Notes: generated by a model from the sequence alone, not told the origin. DNA of 64,000 bases from Chitinophagaceae bacterium IBVUCB2 (GCA_002127295.1 NFUV01000001.1:496001-560000), one strand, 5' to 3'. Positions 34,882 to 45,393 are shown, numbered from the stretch's first letter. Numbers and translations: made by a program.

Positions 34882-35742
34882 ATGCAAGAAATATTAAGAA
34901 TAGCAGTTCAGAAGTCAGGCCGTCTTTATGAGGGCTCTATGAAATTGCTGAAAGAATGTGGAATTGAGATCAGCAATGGTAATAATCAGCTACGGGTAAC
35001 TGCGGCTAATTTTCCGGTAGAAGTTTTTTTCCTGCGGGATGATGATATTCCTGAATATGTACAGGATGCAGTAGCTGATATTGGCTTTGTAGGAGAAAAT
35101 GTGGTAACCGAATCGGACAAACAAACAGATATAATTGAAAAACTAGGTTTTGGAAAATGCCGGTTATCGATTGCGGTACCAAAGAATGGGAAGCTGCAAT
35201 CAGTAAGTGATTTGAATGGGAAGAAAATTGCCACAAGCTATCCATTCATCCTTTCTACTTTTTTAAAAGAAAGAAATATAACTGCTTCCATTCATGAAAT
35301 AAGTGGCTCGGTAGAAATAGCTCCTAAAATCGGATTAGCAGATGCTATTTGTGACCTGGTAAGCTCCGGTAGCACCCTTTTTACCAATGAGCTCAAAGAA
35401 ATTGAAGTTATACTTTCGTCGGAAGCAGTATTGATCAGCAACAAAGAATTAAGTGGAAATAAAAAGATCATTCTCGAAAGTCTTTTATTCCGCATCCGCT
35501 CCGTGAAAAAAGCAAGGAATAACAAATATGTGCTTTTGAATGCTCCCAATGACAAGCTTGATATGATCTGCAGTTTACTGCCCGGTATGAAAAGCCCGAC
35601 CATCCTTCCATTAGCAGAAGCCGGATGGAGTTCAGTTCATTCAGTAATCAACGAAAGCGATTTCTGGAATATGATCGAAAAATTAAAAGCAGCGGGTGCA
35701 CAAGGTATTTTAATTATTCCTATTGAAAAGATGATTATATGA
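34882..35742 (+). CDS. hisG: ATP phosphoribosyltransferase, long form
   Basis: First enzyme of histidine synthesis, joining ATP and PRPP; feedback-inhibited by histidine. The 286-residue length includes the C-terminal regulatory domain, so it is the HisZ-independent long form. Family sequence: LRIAVQKSGRLYEGSMKLLKECGI and FLRDDDIPEYVQDAVADIGFVGENVV, then SYPFILSTFLKE, and GLADAICDLVSSGSTL. A short frame starting at 34868 (out of frame, 9 codons) overlaps the hisG start. The stop overlaps the hisD start by 4 bp (ATGA). Confidence 0.97.
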   Translation: MQEILRIAVQKSGRLYEGSMKLLKECGIEISNGNNQLRVTAANFPVEVFFLRDDDIPEYVQDAVADIGFVGENVVTESDKQTDIIEKLGFGKCRLSIAVPKNGKLQSVSDLNGKKIATSYPFILSTFLKERNITASIHEISGSVEIAPKIGLADAICDLVSSGSTLFTNELKEIEVILSSEAVLISNKELSGNKKIILESLLFRIRSVKKARNNKYVLLNAPNDKLDMICSLLPGMKSPTILPLAEAGWSSVHSVINESDFWNMIEKLKAAGAQGILIIPIEKMII

Positions 35743-37016
35743 TGAAACTCTTTACATACCCTTCCAGGAAAAAATGGTATAAAATAATACAACGGCCTGT
35801 TGCTGATAACTCCTCCCTGGAAAAGAGTGTGACTAAGATTTTACAAAGAGTAAAAGCGAAAGGTGATAAAGCAATATTGAAATATACCCGTGAATTTGAT
35901 GCTGTGGAATTGAAATCGCTTATTGTTACCCCTGATGAAATCACTCAAGCTGAAAACTTAATTACTGACGAATTAAAAACTGCTATTAAGCAGGCAAAAA
36001 TTAATATTGAAAAATTTCACATTGCTCAAAAAGAAACGGTAAAGAAAATTGAAACCATGCCCGGTGTTGCTTGCTGGAGACAATCAATAGGTATTGAAAA
36101 AGTAGGGCTATATATTCCCGGTGGTTCTGCTCCCCTATTCTCAACTGTACTGATGCTGGCGGTGCCAGCAAAACTTGCGGGGTGTAAAGAAATTATTATT
36201 TGCAGTCCCCCTTCAAAAGATGGAACCATTAACCCCGCCATATTATATGCAGCTGCTATTTGTGGCATAACTACTATTTATAAAGCCGGCGGGGTGCAAG
36301 CTATCGCTGCTATGGCCTATGGAACAGAAACCATCCCCAAAGTTTTCAAAATATTCGGTCCGGGCAATCAGTATGTAACATTAGCAAAGCAAATAGTACA
36401 GCAACAATCCGTAGCCATAGATATGCCGGCGGGTCCATCGGAAGTATTGGTGATAGCTGATGAAACAGCTATACCAGAATATGTAGCTGCAGATCTCCTA
36501 TCCCAAGCAGAACATGGGCCCGATTCGCAGGTGATCTTAATTACTACCAGTGCTGCATTAGCGACTGCTACTGCCATAGCTATTGAAAAACAATTAAAGG
36601 ATTTACCAAGAAAAGAAATTGCAGAAAAAGCCCTGCATAACAGTAAAATTGTAATCGTGGCAACCATAAGGGAAGCTATTGAGTTGTCGAACGCATATGC
36701 GCCAGAACACCTTATACTTTCTTGCACAAATGCATTAGAACTGTCGAACCAGGTGATTGCTGCCGGGTCGGTATTCATTGGCAACTATTCGCCAGAGAGT
36801 GTGGGAGATTATGCAAGTGGTACTAATCATACACTGCCAACCAATGGATATGCTGCTATGTATAGCGGCGTTTCCTTGGATAGTTTTACCAAAAAAATTA
36901 CCTATCAACAATTAACAAAAGAAGGTTTATCAACAATCAGTAATACTGTAATGGCAATGGCAGAAGCAGAAGGTTTATCTGCACATAAAAATGCTGTTGC
37001 TATTCGTTTAAAATAA
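35739..37016 (+). CDS. hisD: Histidinol dehydrogenase
   Basis: Bifunctional NAD-dependent zinc enzyme that oxidises histidinol twice to histidine. The 425 residues include YIPGGSAPLFSTVLMLAVPAKLAGCKE, GVQAIAAMAYGTETIPKV, FGPGNQYVTLAKQIV and DMPAGPSEVLVIADE, with the zinc/catalytic YASGTNHTLPT and AEHGPDSQ. All known ligand motifs are present. The start is the ATG overlapping the hisG stop (an in-frame second ATG follows immediately). Confidence 0.97.
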   Translation: MMKLFTYPSRKKWYKIIQRPVADNSSLEKSVTKILQRVKAKGDKAILKYTREFDAVELKSLIVTPDEITQAENLITDELKTAIKQAKINIEKFHIAQKETVKKIETMPGVACWRQSIGIEKVGLYIPGGSAPLFSTVLMLAVPAKLAGCKEIIICSPPSKDGTINPAILYAAAICGITTIYKAGGVQAIAAMAYGTETIPKVFKIFGPGNQYVTLAKQIVQQQSVAIDMPAGPSEVLVIADETAIPEYVAADLLSQAEHGPDSQVILITTSAALATATAIAIEKQLKDLPRKEIAEKALHNSKIVIVATIREAIELSNAYAPEHLILSCTNALELSNQVIAAGSVFIGNYSPESVGDYASGTNHTLPTNGYAAMYSGVSLDSFTKKITYQQLTKEGLSTISNTVMAMAEAEGLSAHKNAVAIRLK

Positions 37017-37020
37017 TAAC

Positions 37021-38073
37021 ATGGAATTTAGTTTAGACAATTTAGTACGAGAGAATATAAAAAAGATGACAGCCTACTCATCTGCAAGGCATGAGTATAG
37101 CGGCACTGCCAGTATTTTTTTAGACGCAAACGAAAATTCATTTGGATCTCCTCTCACTGAAAATTACAATCGTTACCCAGATCCGTTGCAATTAAAATTG
37201 AAAGAGAAGATCAGCCGTATCAAAGGTGTTCCTTTTCAAAATATTTTCCTGGGAAATGGCAGCGATGAAGCCATTGACTTGTTATTCAGAATATTTTGCC
37301 AACCAGGAAAAGATAATGTTATCATCTTTCCCCCTACTTATGGTATGTATGAAGTATGTGCAGAAATGAATGATATAGCTGTCAAGAAAGCTCCTCTTAC
37401 AAGCGACTTTCAATTAGACCTGGCAACTATTGAAGGCACAATTGACGCCAATACAAAACTAATATTTGTTTGTTCTCCCAACAATCCAACAGGCAACAGT
37501 ATTAATAGAAATGATATTGAAGTATTGTTAAACAATTTTGATGGACTGGTGATAGTTGATGAAGCTTATATCAATTATGCCAAGCAAAAAACTCTTATAC
37601 CTGAACTAACAGAATATCCCAATCTTGTTATTCTGCAAACATTATCAAAAGCCTGGGGATTAGCAGGGCTCAGGCTGGGCATGGCGTTCGCCGGACAACC
37701 AATTATTGATTACCTGAATAAAGTGAAATATCCATATAATATTAATACGGCAACACAACAGTTGGCGATAGAAGCCTTGGGTAATATTTCCAGCGTAAAT
37801 AACTGGACAAAAACAACTGTAGAGCAAAAAGATTGGTTAAAGGAAGAACTATTGGAATTAACTTTTGTTGAAACGGTTTATCCATCGGATGCCAATTTTA
37901 TATTAGTGAGAATGAAAGACGCAAAAAAAATCTATTCTTATTTATCTGCAAAAGGCATTATTGTTCGTGACCGCTCCTCTGTGATATTATGTGAAAATAG
38001 TCTGCGTATTACAATAGGAACTCCGGAGGAAAATAAACAATTGATTGAGGCATTAAAAAATTATACTGGATGA
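37021..38073 (+). CDS. hisC: Histidinol-phosphate aminotransferase
   Basis: PLP-dependent fold-type I aminotransferase of 350 residues. [40 protein letters not shown], and [10 protein letters not shown] are typical; the PLP lysine is in [16 protein letters not shown] and the phosphate-binding arginine in [16 protein letters not shown]. It begins 4 bp after hisD and overlaps hisB by ATGA. Confidence 0.97.
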   Translation: MEFSLDNLVRENIKKMTAYSSARHEYSGTASIFLDANENSFGSPLTENYNRYPDPLQLKLKEKISRIKGVPFQNIFLGNGSDEAIDLLFRIFCQPGKDNVIIFPPTYGMYEVCAEMNDIAVKKAPLTSDFQLDLATIEGTIDANTKLIFVCSPNNPTGNSINRNDIEVLLNNFDGLVIVDEAYINYAKQKTLIPELTEYPNLVILQTLSKAWGLAGLRLGMAFAGQPIIDYLNKVKYPYNINTATQQLAIEALGNISSVNNWTKTTVEQKDWLKEELLELTFVETVYPSDANFILVRMKDAKKIYSYLSAKGIIVRDRSSVILCENSLRITIGTPEENKQLIEALKNYTG

Positions 38074-39209
38074 AAAAAATATTATTTATAGACAGGGATG
38101 GAACATTAATTAAAGAAGCCCCTCCTACTTACCAACTTGATTCATTTGATAAGCTGGAGTTCTACCCGGATATGTTTGGCTGGATGCAACGAATTGCCAA
38201 CGAACTTGATTTTGAATTGGTAATGGTGACCAACCAGGATGGAATGGGAACGGATTCTTTCCCGGAAAATACATTCTGGCCAGTTCAAAATTTTGTAATG
38301 AAAAGTTTGGTAAATGAAGGGATTAATTTCACCGAAGTCTTTATTGACAAAACATTTCCAAACGAGAATGCCCCTACCCGCAAACCCGGAACCGGGATGT
38401 TAAAGCAATACATTAATAATTCAGCGTACGATTTAGCTGGCTCATTTGTAATTGGAGACAGAATAACAGATGTTCAATTAGCAAAAAATTTGGGTTGTAA
38501 AGCAATCTGGATTAATAATGATGCAAATCTTGGAGTAGCAGAAATAAATGATAATGTAGTAGCCCTTCAGTCAACCATTGCACTTGAAACAATAGCATGG
38601 AAAGATATTTATGAATACCTCAAACTCGGCGAAAGAGTAATACAGCATGAACGGAATACCAATGAAACGAAAATCGCCATTCGAATTGACCTTGGTGGAA
38701 AAGGAAAATCACAAATAGACACCGGGTTAAATTTCTTCAACCACATGCTGGAGCAGCTAAGTCGCCACAGCGGTATTGATTTATCAATAAAAGTAAACGG
38801 TGATTTACAAATAGATGAGCATCATACTATAGAAGATACTGCTATTGCATTGGGTGAAGCATTATCCCTCGCACTGGGAAACAAGATTGGCATAGAACGC
38901 TATGGCTTCACACTGCCGATGGATGATTGCCTGGCACAAGTTGCTATTGATTTTGGCGGCAGAAGCTGGCTTGTATGGGAAACCGATTTTAAAAGAGAAA
39001 AAATCGGGGATATGCCAACCGAAATGTTTTATCATTTTTTCAAATCATTTTCAGATGCCGCCAAATGCAACCTGAACATAAAAGCCGAAGGCGACAATGA
39101 ACATCATAAAATAGAATCGATCTTTAAAGCTTTGGCGAAAGCTATTAAAAGTGCTATTAAAAGAGATGTGAATAATTTACAATTACCGAGTACAAAAGGG
39201 TTACTCTAA
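38070..39209 (+). CDS. hisB: Bifunctional histidinol-phosphatase / imidazoleglycerol-phosphate dehydratase
   Basis: A fused enzyme of 379 residues. The N-terminal HAD phosphatase has the nucleophile DxD in [12 protein letters not shown] (Asp 8 and 10), then [14 protein letters not shown], the zinc-site region and [12 protein letters not shown]. The C-terminal dehydratase has [34 protein letters not shown] and [15 protein letters not shown], with the manganese-binding histidines in DEHHT and EHHKIE. Start overlaps the hisC stop; hisH follows after 2 bp. Confidence 0.97.
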   Translation: MKKILFIDRDGTLIKEAPPTYQLDSFDKLEFYPDMFGWMQRIANELDFELVMVTNQDGMGTDSFPENTFWPVQNFVMKSLVNEGINFTEVFIDKTFPNENAPTRKPGTGMLKQYINNSAYDLAGSFVIGDRITDVQLAKNLGCKAIWINNDANLGVAEINDNVVALQSTIALETIAWKDIYEYLKLGERVIQHERNTNETKIAIRIDLGGKGKSQIDTGLNFFNHMLEQLSRHSGIDLSIKVNGDLQIDEHHTIEDTAIALGEALSLALGNKIGIERYGFTLPMDDCLAQVAIDFGGRSWLVWETDFKREKIGDMPTEMFYHFFKSFSDAAKCNLNIKAEGDNEHHKIESIFKALAKAIKSAIKRDVNNLQLPSTKGLL

Positions 39210-39211
39210 AG

Positions 39212-39805
39212 ATGAACACCGTAATAATAAAATACAACTCCGGCAACATACAATCTGTTCAATTCGCATTACAAAGAATTGGTGTCAACGCCGTGGTGAC
39301 TGATGATATGGAAAAAATAAAATCAGCTGATAAAGTAATATTTCCGGGTGTTGGCGAAGCCAGTTCGGCTATGAATTTTTTAAAAGAAAGGAAACTGAAC
39401 GAATTGATAATATCGTTGCAACAACCGGTGCTCGGCATCTGTCTTGGCATGCAGCTGCTATGCAAACATTCTGAAGAAAATGATACAGATTGCCTGGGGA
39501 TATTTGAAACTGTAATGGTTAAAAAATTTGATCCGACGGAAGCCAATTTAAAAATACCGCAAATTGGCTGGAACAATATCCACCATCTTCAATCTCCCTT
39601 ATTCAATCTTATTCCTGCTGACAGCTATTGTTATTTTGTGCATAGCTATTATGCGGAGAAGTCCCAGCATACCATTGCCACTACTGAATACGGAGTGACA
39701 TACAGTGCGGCTATCCAGAAAAATAATTTTTACGGTGTACAGTTTCATCCTGAAAAGAGTGCCGTCGTAGGTGAACAACTATTAAAAAATTTTTTAGCCA
39801 TATAA
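39212..39805 (+). CDS. hisH: Imidazole glycerol phosphate synthase, glutaminase subunit
   Basis: A class I amidotransferase of 197 residues that supplies ammonia to HisF. The nucleophile C77 is in LGICLGMQLL, and the His-Glu pair is in GVQFHPEKS at about 179-181. KYNSGNIQSVQFALQR and FPGVGEASSAMNFL also match the family. One base separates it from hisA. Confidence 0.97.
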   Translation: MNTVIIKYNSGNIQSVQFALQRIGVNAVVTDDMEKIKSADKVIFPGVGEASSAMNFLKERKLNELIISLQQPVLGICLGMQLLCKHSEENDTDCLGIFETVMVKKFDPTEANLKIPQIGWNNIHHLQSPLFNLIPADSYCYFVHSYYAEKSQHTIATTEYGVTYSAAIQKNNFYGVQFHPEKSAVVGEQLLKNFLAI

Positions 39806-39806
39806 T

Positions 39807-40523
39807 ATGACAATAATTCCTGCAATAGATATTATAGAAGGTAAATGTATACGGTTGACGAAAGGCGATTATAACCAAAAAACTATTTACAATGAAGACC
39901 CTGTAGAAGTAGCTCTTGAATTTGAAGATGCTGGTTTAAAGCGGCTTCATTTGGTTGACCTTGATGGAGCAAAAGCCGGTGATGTAAAGAATTGGAAGGT
40001 TTTAGAAAGAATTGCCAGTAAAACCAAGCTACAAATTGACTTTAGTGGTGGTATAAGTACACAAAAAAATCTGGAGATTACTTTTAGCTCCGGTGCTGAC
40101 TTTGCTGCAATTGGAAGTATTGCTGTTAAGGATGAATTTACTTTCACAGGTTGGCTCCTGGCATTTGGCCCGGAACGATTCATTATTGGTGCTGATGTAA
40201 AGGATGAAAAAATCGTTATTAAAGGCTGGACAGAAACGACCTCATTGACAGTGTTTGAAATGATTGATAAATACAAGACAAAAGGAGTAAAACAGTTCTT
40301 TTGCACCGATGTAAATAAAGATGGATTGTTGCAAGGGCCTTCTCTTTCGCTTTATAAAAAGATCATGAACGAACATCCTTCTATTGATCTGATTGCCAGT
40401 GGTGGAGTTTCAACTACTAAAGAATTAGAAGAATTGAGGGAAGCTGGCTGCAAGGGAGCCATTATTGGAAAAGCATTATATGAAAAAAGAATTCTTTTAT
40501 CTGAGCTGAAGAAATTTTTATAG
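39807..40523 (+). CDS. hisA: ProFAR isomerase (phosphoribosylformimino-aminoimidazole carboxamide ribotide isomerase)
   Basis: A (beta/alpha)8 isomerase of 238 residues. Catalytic Asp 8 is in [54 protein letters not shown] and [15 protein letters not shown] are the family's loop motifs. HisF follows after 2 bp. Confidence 0.97.
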   Translation: MTIIPAIDIIEGKCIRLTKGDYNQKTIYNEDPVEVALEFEDAGLKRLHLVDLDGAKAGDVKNWKVLERIASKTKLQIDFSGGISTQKNLEITFSSGADFAAIGSIAVKDEFTFTGWLLAFGPERFIIGADVKDEKIVIKGWTETTSLTVFEMIDKYKTKGVKQFFCTDVNKDGLLQGPSLSLYKKIMNEHPSIDLIASGGVSTTKELEELREAGCKGAIIGKALYEKRILLSELKKFL

Positions 40524-40525
40524 CT

Positions 40526-41281
40526 ATGCTTACAAAACGGATTATACCATGTCTTGATATTAAAGATGGCAGAACTGTAAAGGGCACTAACTTTATAGAG
40601 TTGCGTGATGCTGGCGACCCGGTTGAATTAGCCATGCGATATTGTGAAGAAGGAGCTGACGAATTGGTATTTCTTGACATTACTGCTACTACGGAAAAAA
40701 GAAAAACCCTGGCAAACCTTGTAAGAGAAATTGCCACACATATAAACATACCTTTTACGGTGGGCGGCGGTATCAATACTGTTGAAGATGTAAGCATATT
40801 GCTAGAAAATGGGGCGGATAAAATTTCGATCAATACGTCAGCTGTAAAAAAGCCGGGTTTAATAAATGAACTAGCCAAGAATTTCGGCAGCCAGTGCATA
40901 GTTGTAGCCATCGACACAAAAAAAATAGATAGTAATTGGAAAGTTGTAACACATGGTGGCCGTAACGCCACTTCACTTCTTACTGTCGATTGGGCAAAAG
41001 AGATCACTCAACGTGGTGCAGGTGAAATTCTTTTAACTTCTATGGAAAACGATGGAACCAAAGCCGGCTTTGCTATTGATATTACAAAAGATGTGTCGAA
41101 AAGTGTTGCAGTTCCGGTTATTGCTTCCGGTGGTGCAGGAAATATGAAGCACTTTGCTGAAATTTTTCAACAAGCGAATGCAGATGCAGCACTTGCAGCA
41201 AGTATTTTTCATTTTAAAGAGATTGCTATTCCTGATTTAAAACGATATTTAAGCTCTCAACAAATTCCGGTTCGGGTATGA
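40526..41281 (+). CDS. hisF: Imidazole glycerol phosphate synthase, cyclase subunit
   Basis: A (beta/alpha)8 synthase of 251 residues that works with HisH. Catalytic Asp 11 is in [52 protein letters not shown] and [17 protein letters not shown] are family motifs. Its stop overlaps the start of the small membrane gene (ATGA). Confidence 0.97.
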   Translation: MLTKRIIPCLDIKDGRTVKGTNFIELRDAGDPVELAMRYCEEGADELVFLDITATTEKRKTLANLVREIATHINIPFTVGGGINTVEDVSILLENGADKISINTSAVKKPGLINELAKNFGSQCIVVAIDTKKIDSNWKVVTHGGRNATSLLTVDWAKEITQRGAGEILLTSMENDGTKAGFAIDITKDVSKSVAVPVIASGGAGNMKHFAEIFQQANADAALAASIFHFKEIAIPDLKRYLSSQQIPVRV

Positions 41282-41445
41282 TATTTATCGTATTCATATC
41301 AATTGCTATTTCGTATTTCTTTATACGGTATTTCGAAAATCGCAGGAAACAAAGAAATGCAGATCGACGGGAAAAACGACAGGAAGCATATAACAATTTG
41401 CTCAACACAATAAAAGAAAATTCCTTAGAGGATAATAAAAACTAA
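41278..41445 (+). CDS. Small membrane protein encoded between hisF and hisIE
   Basis: A 55-residue frame that overlaps the hisF stop by 4 bp (ATGA) and ends 4 bp before hisIE. It has one hydrophobic helix at about 1-18 ([19 protein letters not shown]), followed by a highly charged tail ([29 protein letters not shown]). It is not a known histidine enzyme. The overlap and lack of any gap on either side make a real coupled gene likely. It may tether or help assemble a protein at the membrane; function unknown. Confidence 0.68.
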   Translation: MIFIVFISIAISYFFIRYFENRRKQRNADRREKRQEAYNNLLNTIKENSLEDNKN

Positions 41446-41449
41446 TAAG

Positions 41450-42043
41450 ATGAAACCTGATTTTGCAAAATACAGTGACGGACTTATTCCAGCAATTATC
41501 CAAGATAGTAATAGCCAAAAAGTATTAATGCTTGGCTTTATGAATGAAGAAGCTTTAACTAAAACAAAATCCGAAGGCAGAGTTACTTTCTTTAGCAGAA
41601 GTAAACAACGCTTATGGACAAAAGGTGAATCTTCGGGCAATTATCTAACTGTTAAAGAAATCATGGAAGACTGCGATAGTGATACTTTATTAATAAAAGT
41701 TGATCCTACCGGATCTGTATGCCACACCGGAGCTGATACTTGCTTTAAAGAGGATAATTCATCTTTTAGTTTAGACAAACTGGAACAAATCATAGCTGAT
41801 AGAAAGAATAACGCTTCAGACACCTCTTATACTTCTTCATTATTTACTAAAGGCATCAATAAAATTGCACAGAAAGTAGGCGAGGAAGCTGTAGAACTTG
41901 TTATTGAAAGTAAGGACGATGATAAAGAAAAGTTTTTAGGCGAGGCTGCTGACTTACTTTTTCATTACCTTATTTTGCTACAGGCAAAAGGATTCGGATT
42001 AAGGGATGTAAAGCAGGTACTGGCTGCAAGACACAAAAACTAA
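41450..42043 (+). CDS. hisI: Bifunctional phosphoribosyl-AMP cyclohydrolase / phosphoribosyl-ATP pyrophosphatase
   Basis: A HisIE fusion of 197 residues covering steps 2 and 3. The N-terminal cyclohydrolase has MLGFMNEEALTKTKSEGRVTFFSRSK, LWTKGESSGNYL, and the metal site region CDSDTLLIKVDPTG and CHTGADTCF. The C-terminal pyrophosphatase has KIAQKVGEEAVELVIESK and AADLLFHYLILLQ. It is the last gene of the operon, ending 10 bp from the convergent kinase gene. Confidence 0.96.
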   Translation: MKPDFAKYSDGLIPAIIQDSNSQKVLMLGFMNEEALTKTKSEGRVTFFSRSKQRLWTKGESSGNYLTVKEIMEDCDSDTLLIKVDPTGSVCHTGADTCFKEDNSSFSLDKLEQIIADRKNNASDTSYTSSLFTKGINKIAQKVGEEAVELVIESKDDDKEKFLGEAADLLFHYLILLQAKGFGLRDVKQVLAARHKN

Positions 42044-42053
42044 TACGTAATAA

Positions 42054-44258
42054 TTATAGCGTCGGTATTGTAACAAATAGAGTACATCCTTTTCCTGGTT
42101 CTGTCTGTACATCTGTTTCTCCGTTGTAAAAATTTACTCTCTCGTAAATATTTGACAGTCCAATACCTCTATGTGTTTGTTTGGGACAGAATCCAATTCC
42201 ATCATCTTTAATAATAAGATGAGTATCTCCTTCTTTGTTCTGTAACAGAATATCTACTTTTTTAGCCTTGCTATGCTTAAGAATATTTTTCAGTTGCTCC
42301 TGCACAATTCTCAACAATGTAACTTTTTTCCCCTGGGAAAGCAGTTCGTTTTCGTAATCGTAGACAAACTTTATTTTAACATCTGTAGCCAGATGAATAT
42401 CATCCATCAATGATTCAATGCTTTCAACAAGACTTTTTCCCGTAAGTTGTGGCAACACCAGTTCTTTTGACAATTTCCGGATCTCTTCAATAGCCAAAAT
42501 AATATAATCTACTGTCTTCTTCTTCGTTGCCTTTTCTTCCTTGCCAATAGGCTTCATCATATCAACAAACAACTTTGCGGTTGATAATATTTGGTTGACA
42601 TTATCATGAAGCTCATGTCCAATTCGGGTACGTTCTTTTTCCTGTGCCCTGATGATTGTTTCTGAAATTTCCTTTTGACGTTCTAATTTTTCCGTCATCA
42701 ACTCCCCTTCCAGTTGCTTAAGAATAGTAACATCATGCAGAGAACCAATCATTTTAACAGGCAACCCGTTTTCATAAACGATATAGCCTTTATCCCGCAT
42801 ATGCTTGTAGGTTCCGTCAGCACATTTGAAAAGATACTCCTCTTCCCATGATTGCTGTTTGTTATCCGTACTTTCTTTTACTTTATCACTAACTCTATTA
42901 CGGTCATCGGGGTGGATACGACGCAGCCACCACGATAGTCCTTTCGGAGCATCCATGTTGTAACCAATCATGTCCATTAATGCATCATTACGAAATATTT
43001 GTCCCGTTTGCATATCCCATTCCCAAATAGCATCCGAAGTAGCCCTGGTTAATAACAACAACCTGTCATTAGACTGCCGTAATCTTTTTTCTATTTCGTA
43101 CTTATCAGTCAGGTTAATTGCATACCCACCTAATAACCGCTTGCCTTTAGCACTATCAATTTCAAAAAGACTGATATGAAAAACAAGGTTCGTCCCATCT
43201 GCCAGTTCAGCTCTCTCAATATGCTCTGCAGGTTTGCCAGTTCGCAATACCTCAACATGCTTTGCATACATATTAGCTGCAATAGAGCCGGGCACCAGGT
43301 CTGTTATTTTTTTATTTAAAGCATCCGCTTCTTTCAAATTAAAATATTGCAGAAAGGTATGGCTTGCAAAAACCAGGTGTTCATCTTCATCTACCACCCA
43401 TGCAAGGTTAGGCGTCTGCTTCATAAATGCTTTAAACAAAGCATCCCTTTCTTTTAACTGACTGGAAAGTAATCTCTCCTTCGTTATATCAATAATATTT
43501 GTAACTACTGAAAAAACAGTTAGAGATATTTCATCAAATAAAGGCTGTGAGCTAAAGTGCAGCCACCTGCTTTCTCCATTGCGAAGACGAACCACTAATA
43601 CTTCTGACTCGGGTTGTCCTGTTCTTAATGCCCGCATGAAAGGGGTATCTATAAACAAAACTGTATTGTTAGCCTCGTTGGTTATTTGCCAAGTTAAGTT
43701 CCATAGACTTTCAATATCAGTCAGCTGGTACAAACGTTCAAGGGTAGTATTAAATATTTCAGCAGCCCGTTGGTTAACGGCTATCAACTCACCGTTTGTA
43801 TCCTGGAAAAGGACACCTGCACTCAACCCTTCAACAATTAGCTGATAATTTTTTTCGCCTAACTGGTTATACTGGCTGAGTCTTTTATCGTCGAGAATTT
43901 TATGACCTACACACAAGAACATATTAGAACCTTCCTGATCGATAGTAGAACTGATCTGCCATTTTGTAGGGTGATAATAACCGTTCTTTAAATAAAGCTC
44001 CATGGAGCTGGCCGTATTATTTTCCGCTGCGTCTTTGATAGCGGATTTAAAATCTTTGACATTAACCGGGTGTAGAAAATCAAAAAAGTTGACCCCTTTA
44101 GTTTTAAGATTTTCCAGGTGAAGAGTTCTCACCATATTTGCATTGGCACTAATTATTTTGCCATCTTCACTGATAAGAGAAAGAAGAAGTTCCCGACCTT
44201 GTTCACTTTCACTGATTATTTTCTTTAATGTAGACCACTTCGCTTTCATTTTCACCAT
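42054..44258 (-). CDS. PAS-domain sensor histidine kinase (HisKA_3 type)
   Basis: A 734-residue kinase. It has about four PAS domains: near residues 10-120, then NYQLIVEGLSAGVLFQDTNG, KAFMKQTPNLAWVVDEDEH and LLTRATSDAIWEWDM. The phosphoacceptor is H551 in TRIGHELHDNVNQILSTAKL. The ATPase part ends in HRGIGLSNIYERVNF and EPGKGCTLFVTIP. No transmembrane helix is visible, so it is probably soluble and reads an intracellular signal through PAS. It lies 20 bp after a stand-alone receiver gene that is its likely partner. Confidence 0.88.
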   Translation of the reverse strand: MVKMKAKWSTLKKIISESEQGRELLLSLISEDGKIISANANMVRTLHLENLKTKGVNFFDFLHPVNVKDFKSAIKDAAENNTASSMELYLKNGYYHPTKWQISSTIDQEGSNMFLCVGHKILDDKRLSQYNQLGEKNYQLIVEGLSAGVLFQDTNGELIAVNQRAAEIFNTTLERLYQLTDIESLWNLTWQITNEANNTVLFIDTPFMRALRTGQPESEVLVVRLRNGESRWLHFSSQPLFDEISLTVFSVVTNIIDITKERLLSSQLKERDALFKAFMKQTPNLAWVVDEDEHLVFASHTFLQYFNLKEADALNKKITDLVPGSIAANMYAKHVEVLRTGKPAEHIERAELADGTNLVFHISLFEIDSAKGKRLLGGYAINLTDKYEIEKRLRQSNDRLLLLTRATSDAIWEWDMQTGQIFRNDALMDMIGYNMDAPKGLSWWLRRIHPDDRNRVSDKVKESTDNKQQSWEEEYLFKCADGTYKHMRDKGYIVYENGLPVKMIGSLHDVTILKQLEGELMTEKLERQKEISETIIRAQEKERTRIGHELHDNVNQILSTAKLFVDMMKPIGKEEKATKKKTVDYIILAIEEIRKLSKELVLPQLTGKSLVESIESLMDDIHLATDVKIKFVYDYENELLSQGKKVTLLRIVQEQLKNILKHSKAKKVDILLQNKEGDTHLIIKDDGIGFCPKQTHRGIGLSNIYERVNFYNGETDVQTEPGKGCTLFVTIPTL

Positions 44259-44278
44259 AATATTTTATTTCTTTTGAA

Positions 44279-44656
44279 TTAGTTTGCAACAGCACTTTCT
44301 CGAATAATAGAGGGTACTTTTCCAAAATCATTGGATTTATCAATAAAGTGTTTAGCACCTAAATCAAAACATTGCTGACGATAATATTCATCGAAATGGT
44401 TAGTAATCATGATAACCTCGCACTGGTAATTTTTCTCTCTTATATGTTTTAGTATCTCTATGCCATTTTTACCGGGCAAATTTATATCCAGGAGAACTAC
44501 ATCGGGATTTTCTAAATTAAGCTGTATTTTGGCTTCTTCAAAATCGGTAGCAACTACGGTGTGGCTTATATTGGCCTCTTCTTCCAATAAGCTGATCATA
44601 CGATCAACAAAATTCAGGTTATCATCAACAATTAATATCACCTTGCCTTTTTTCAT
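44279..44656 (-). CDS. Response regulator, receiver domain only
   Basis: A 125-residue single REC domain. The acidic pocket is VDDN at about 10-13, the phosphoacceptor Asp is in DVVLLDINLPGKNG at about 56, and the switch lysine is in KHFIDKS. There is no output domain, so it probably relays phosphate or modulates the adjacent kinase. It is 20 bp ahead of the kinase gene and 107 bp after the NarL-type regulator. Confidence 0.9.
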   Translation of the reverse strand: MKKGKVILIVDDNLNFVDRMISLLEEEANISHTVVATDFEEAKIQLNLENPDVVLLDINLPGKNGIEILKHIREKNYQCEVIMITNHFDEYYRQQCFDLGAKHFIDKSNDFGKVPSIIRESAVAN

Positions 44657-44723
44657 GAGGTTATTTACTCTACAAAGAAAGCCTCAATACAATGTATTAA
44701 CTGTACGGGAAAACATATTAATA

Positions 44724-44743
44724 ATGTAGTTATGATACTACAT
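44724..44743. promoter_or_regulatory. Inverted repeat upstream of the single-receiver gene
   Basis: ATGTAGT-TATGAT-ACTACAT, perfect 7-bp arms with 6-base spacer, 68 bp ahead of the receiver start and 20 bp after the NarL-type regulator's stop. The following minus-strand bases are not a T-run. An operator or a weak terminator are both possible. Confidence 0.35.
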
Positions 44744-44763
44744 CTTACAAAGAAGTACTTGAC

Positions 44764-45393
44764 CTATATCAAGCTGTTTTCAATAGCATAACGGGTTAGC
44801 TCTGCATTGTTCCGCATATTCATTTTTTCCATAATGCGGGAGCGGTAAGTACTAACGGTTGTTGCACTAAGAGAGAGTTGGGTTGCAATATCTGAGATTG
44901 ATTTTCCGGCTGCTATTAATTTAAATACATCGAACTCCCGATCTGATAATGATTCATGTAAAGGTAAATCGCTGGTAACGCCAAAAGAGTTGGCCAATTT
45001 ATCGGCAATTCCGGGAGTGATAAATTTTTTTCCGCTTATAACTGTTTCGATTGCACGAACAAGGTCATCATGTATTGTTTCTTTTCCCAGATAACCGGAG
45101 GCTCCGGCTTTTAATACCCGTATTGCATATTGTTCTTCCGGATACATGCTCATAATAAGTACGGGTAATTTAGGAAGCAATTGTTTAAGCTGTTGTAATG
45201 CATCAAGACCGCTTCTTCCCGGCATGTTCATATCACATATAATAACATCCCAGGATTCTTTCATGGCCTGTGCAATTAACGACTCTGCATCTCCTGCTTC
45301 TCCTATAGTAATAAAAGGATACTGCTCCGTCAGGATTTGTTTAAGCCCTCTTCTAACAATAGCATGATCATCAGCAATAAGTATCCTTATCAT
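44764..45393 (-). CDS. Response regulator, NarL/FixJ type
   Basis: A 209-residue two-domain regulator. Receiver: ADDHAIVRRG at the N-terminus, phosphoacceptor Asp in VIICDMNMPGRSG, lysine in GYLGKE. The LuxR-type helix-turn-helix is LSDREFDVFKLIAAGKSISDIATQLSLSATTVSTYRSRIMEKM. The start overlaps the kinase stop (ATGA), so it is coupled to the giant kinase and is its likely partner. Confidence 0.92.
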   Translation of the reverse strand: MIRILIADDHAIVRRGLKQILTEQYPFITIGEAGDAESLIAQAMKESWDVIICDMNMPGRSGLDALQQLKQLLPKLPVLIMSMYPEEQYAIRVLKAGASGYLGKETIHDDLVRAIETVISGKKFITPGIADKLANSFGVTSDLPLHESLSDREFDVFKLIAAGKSISDIATQLSLSATTVSTYRSRIMEKMNMRNNAELTRYAIENSLI

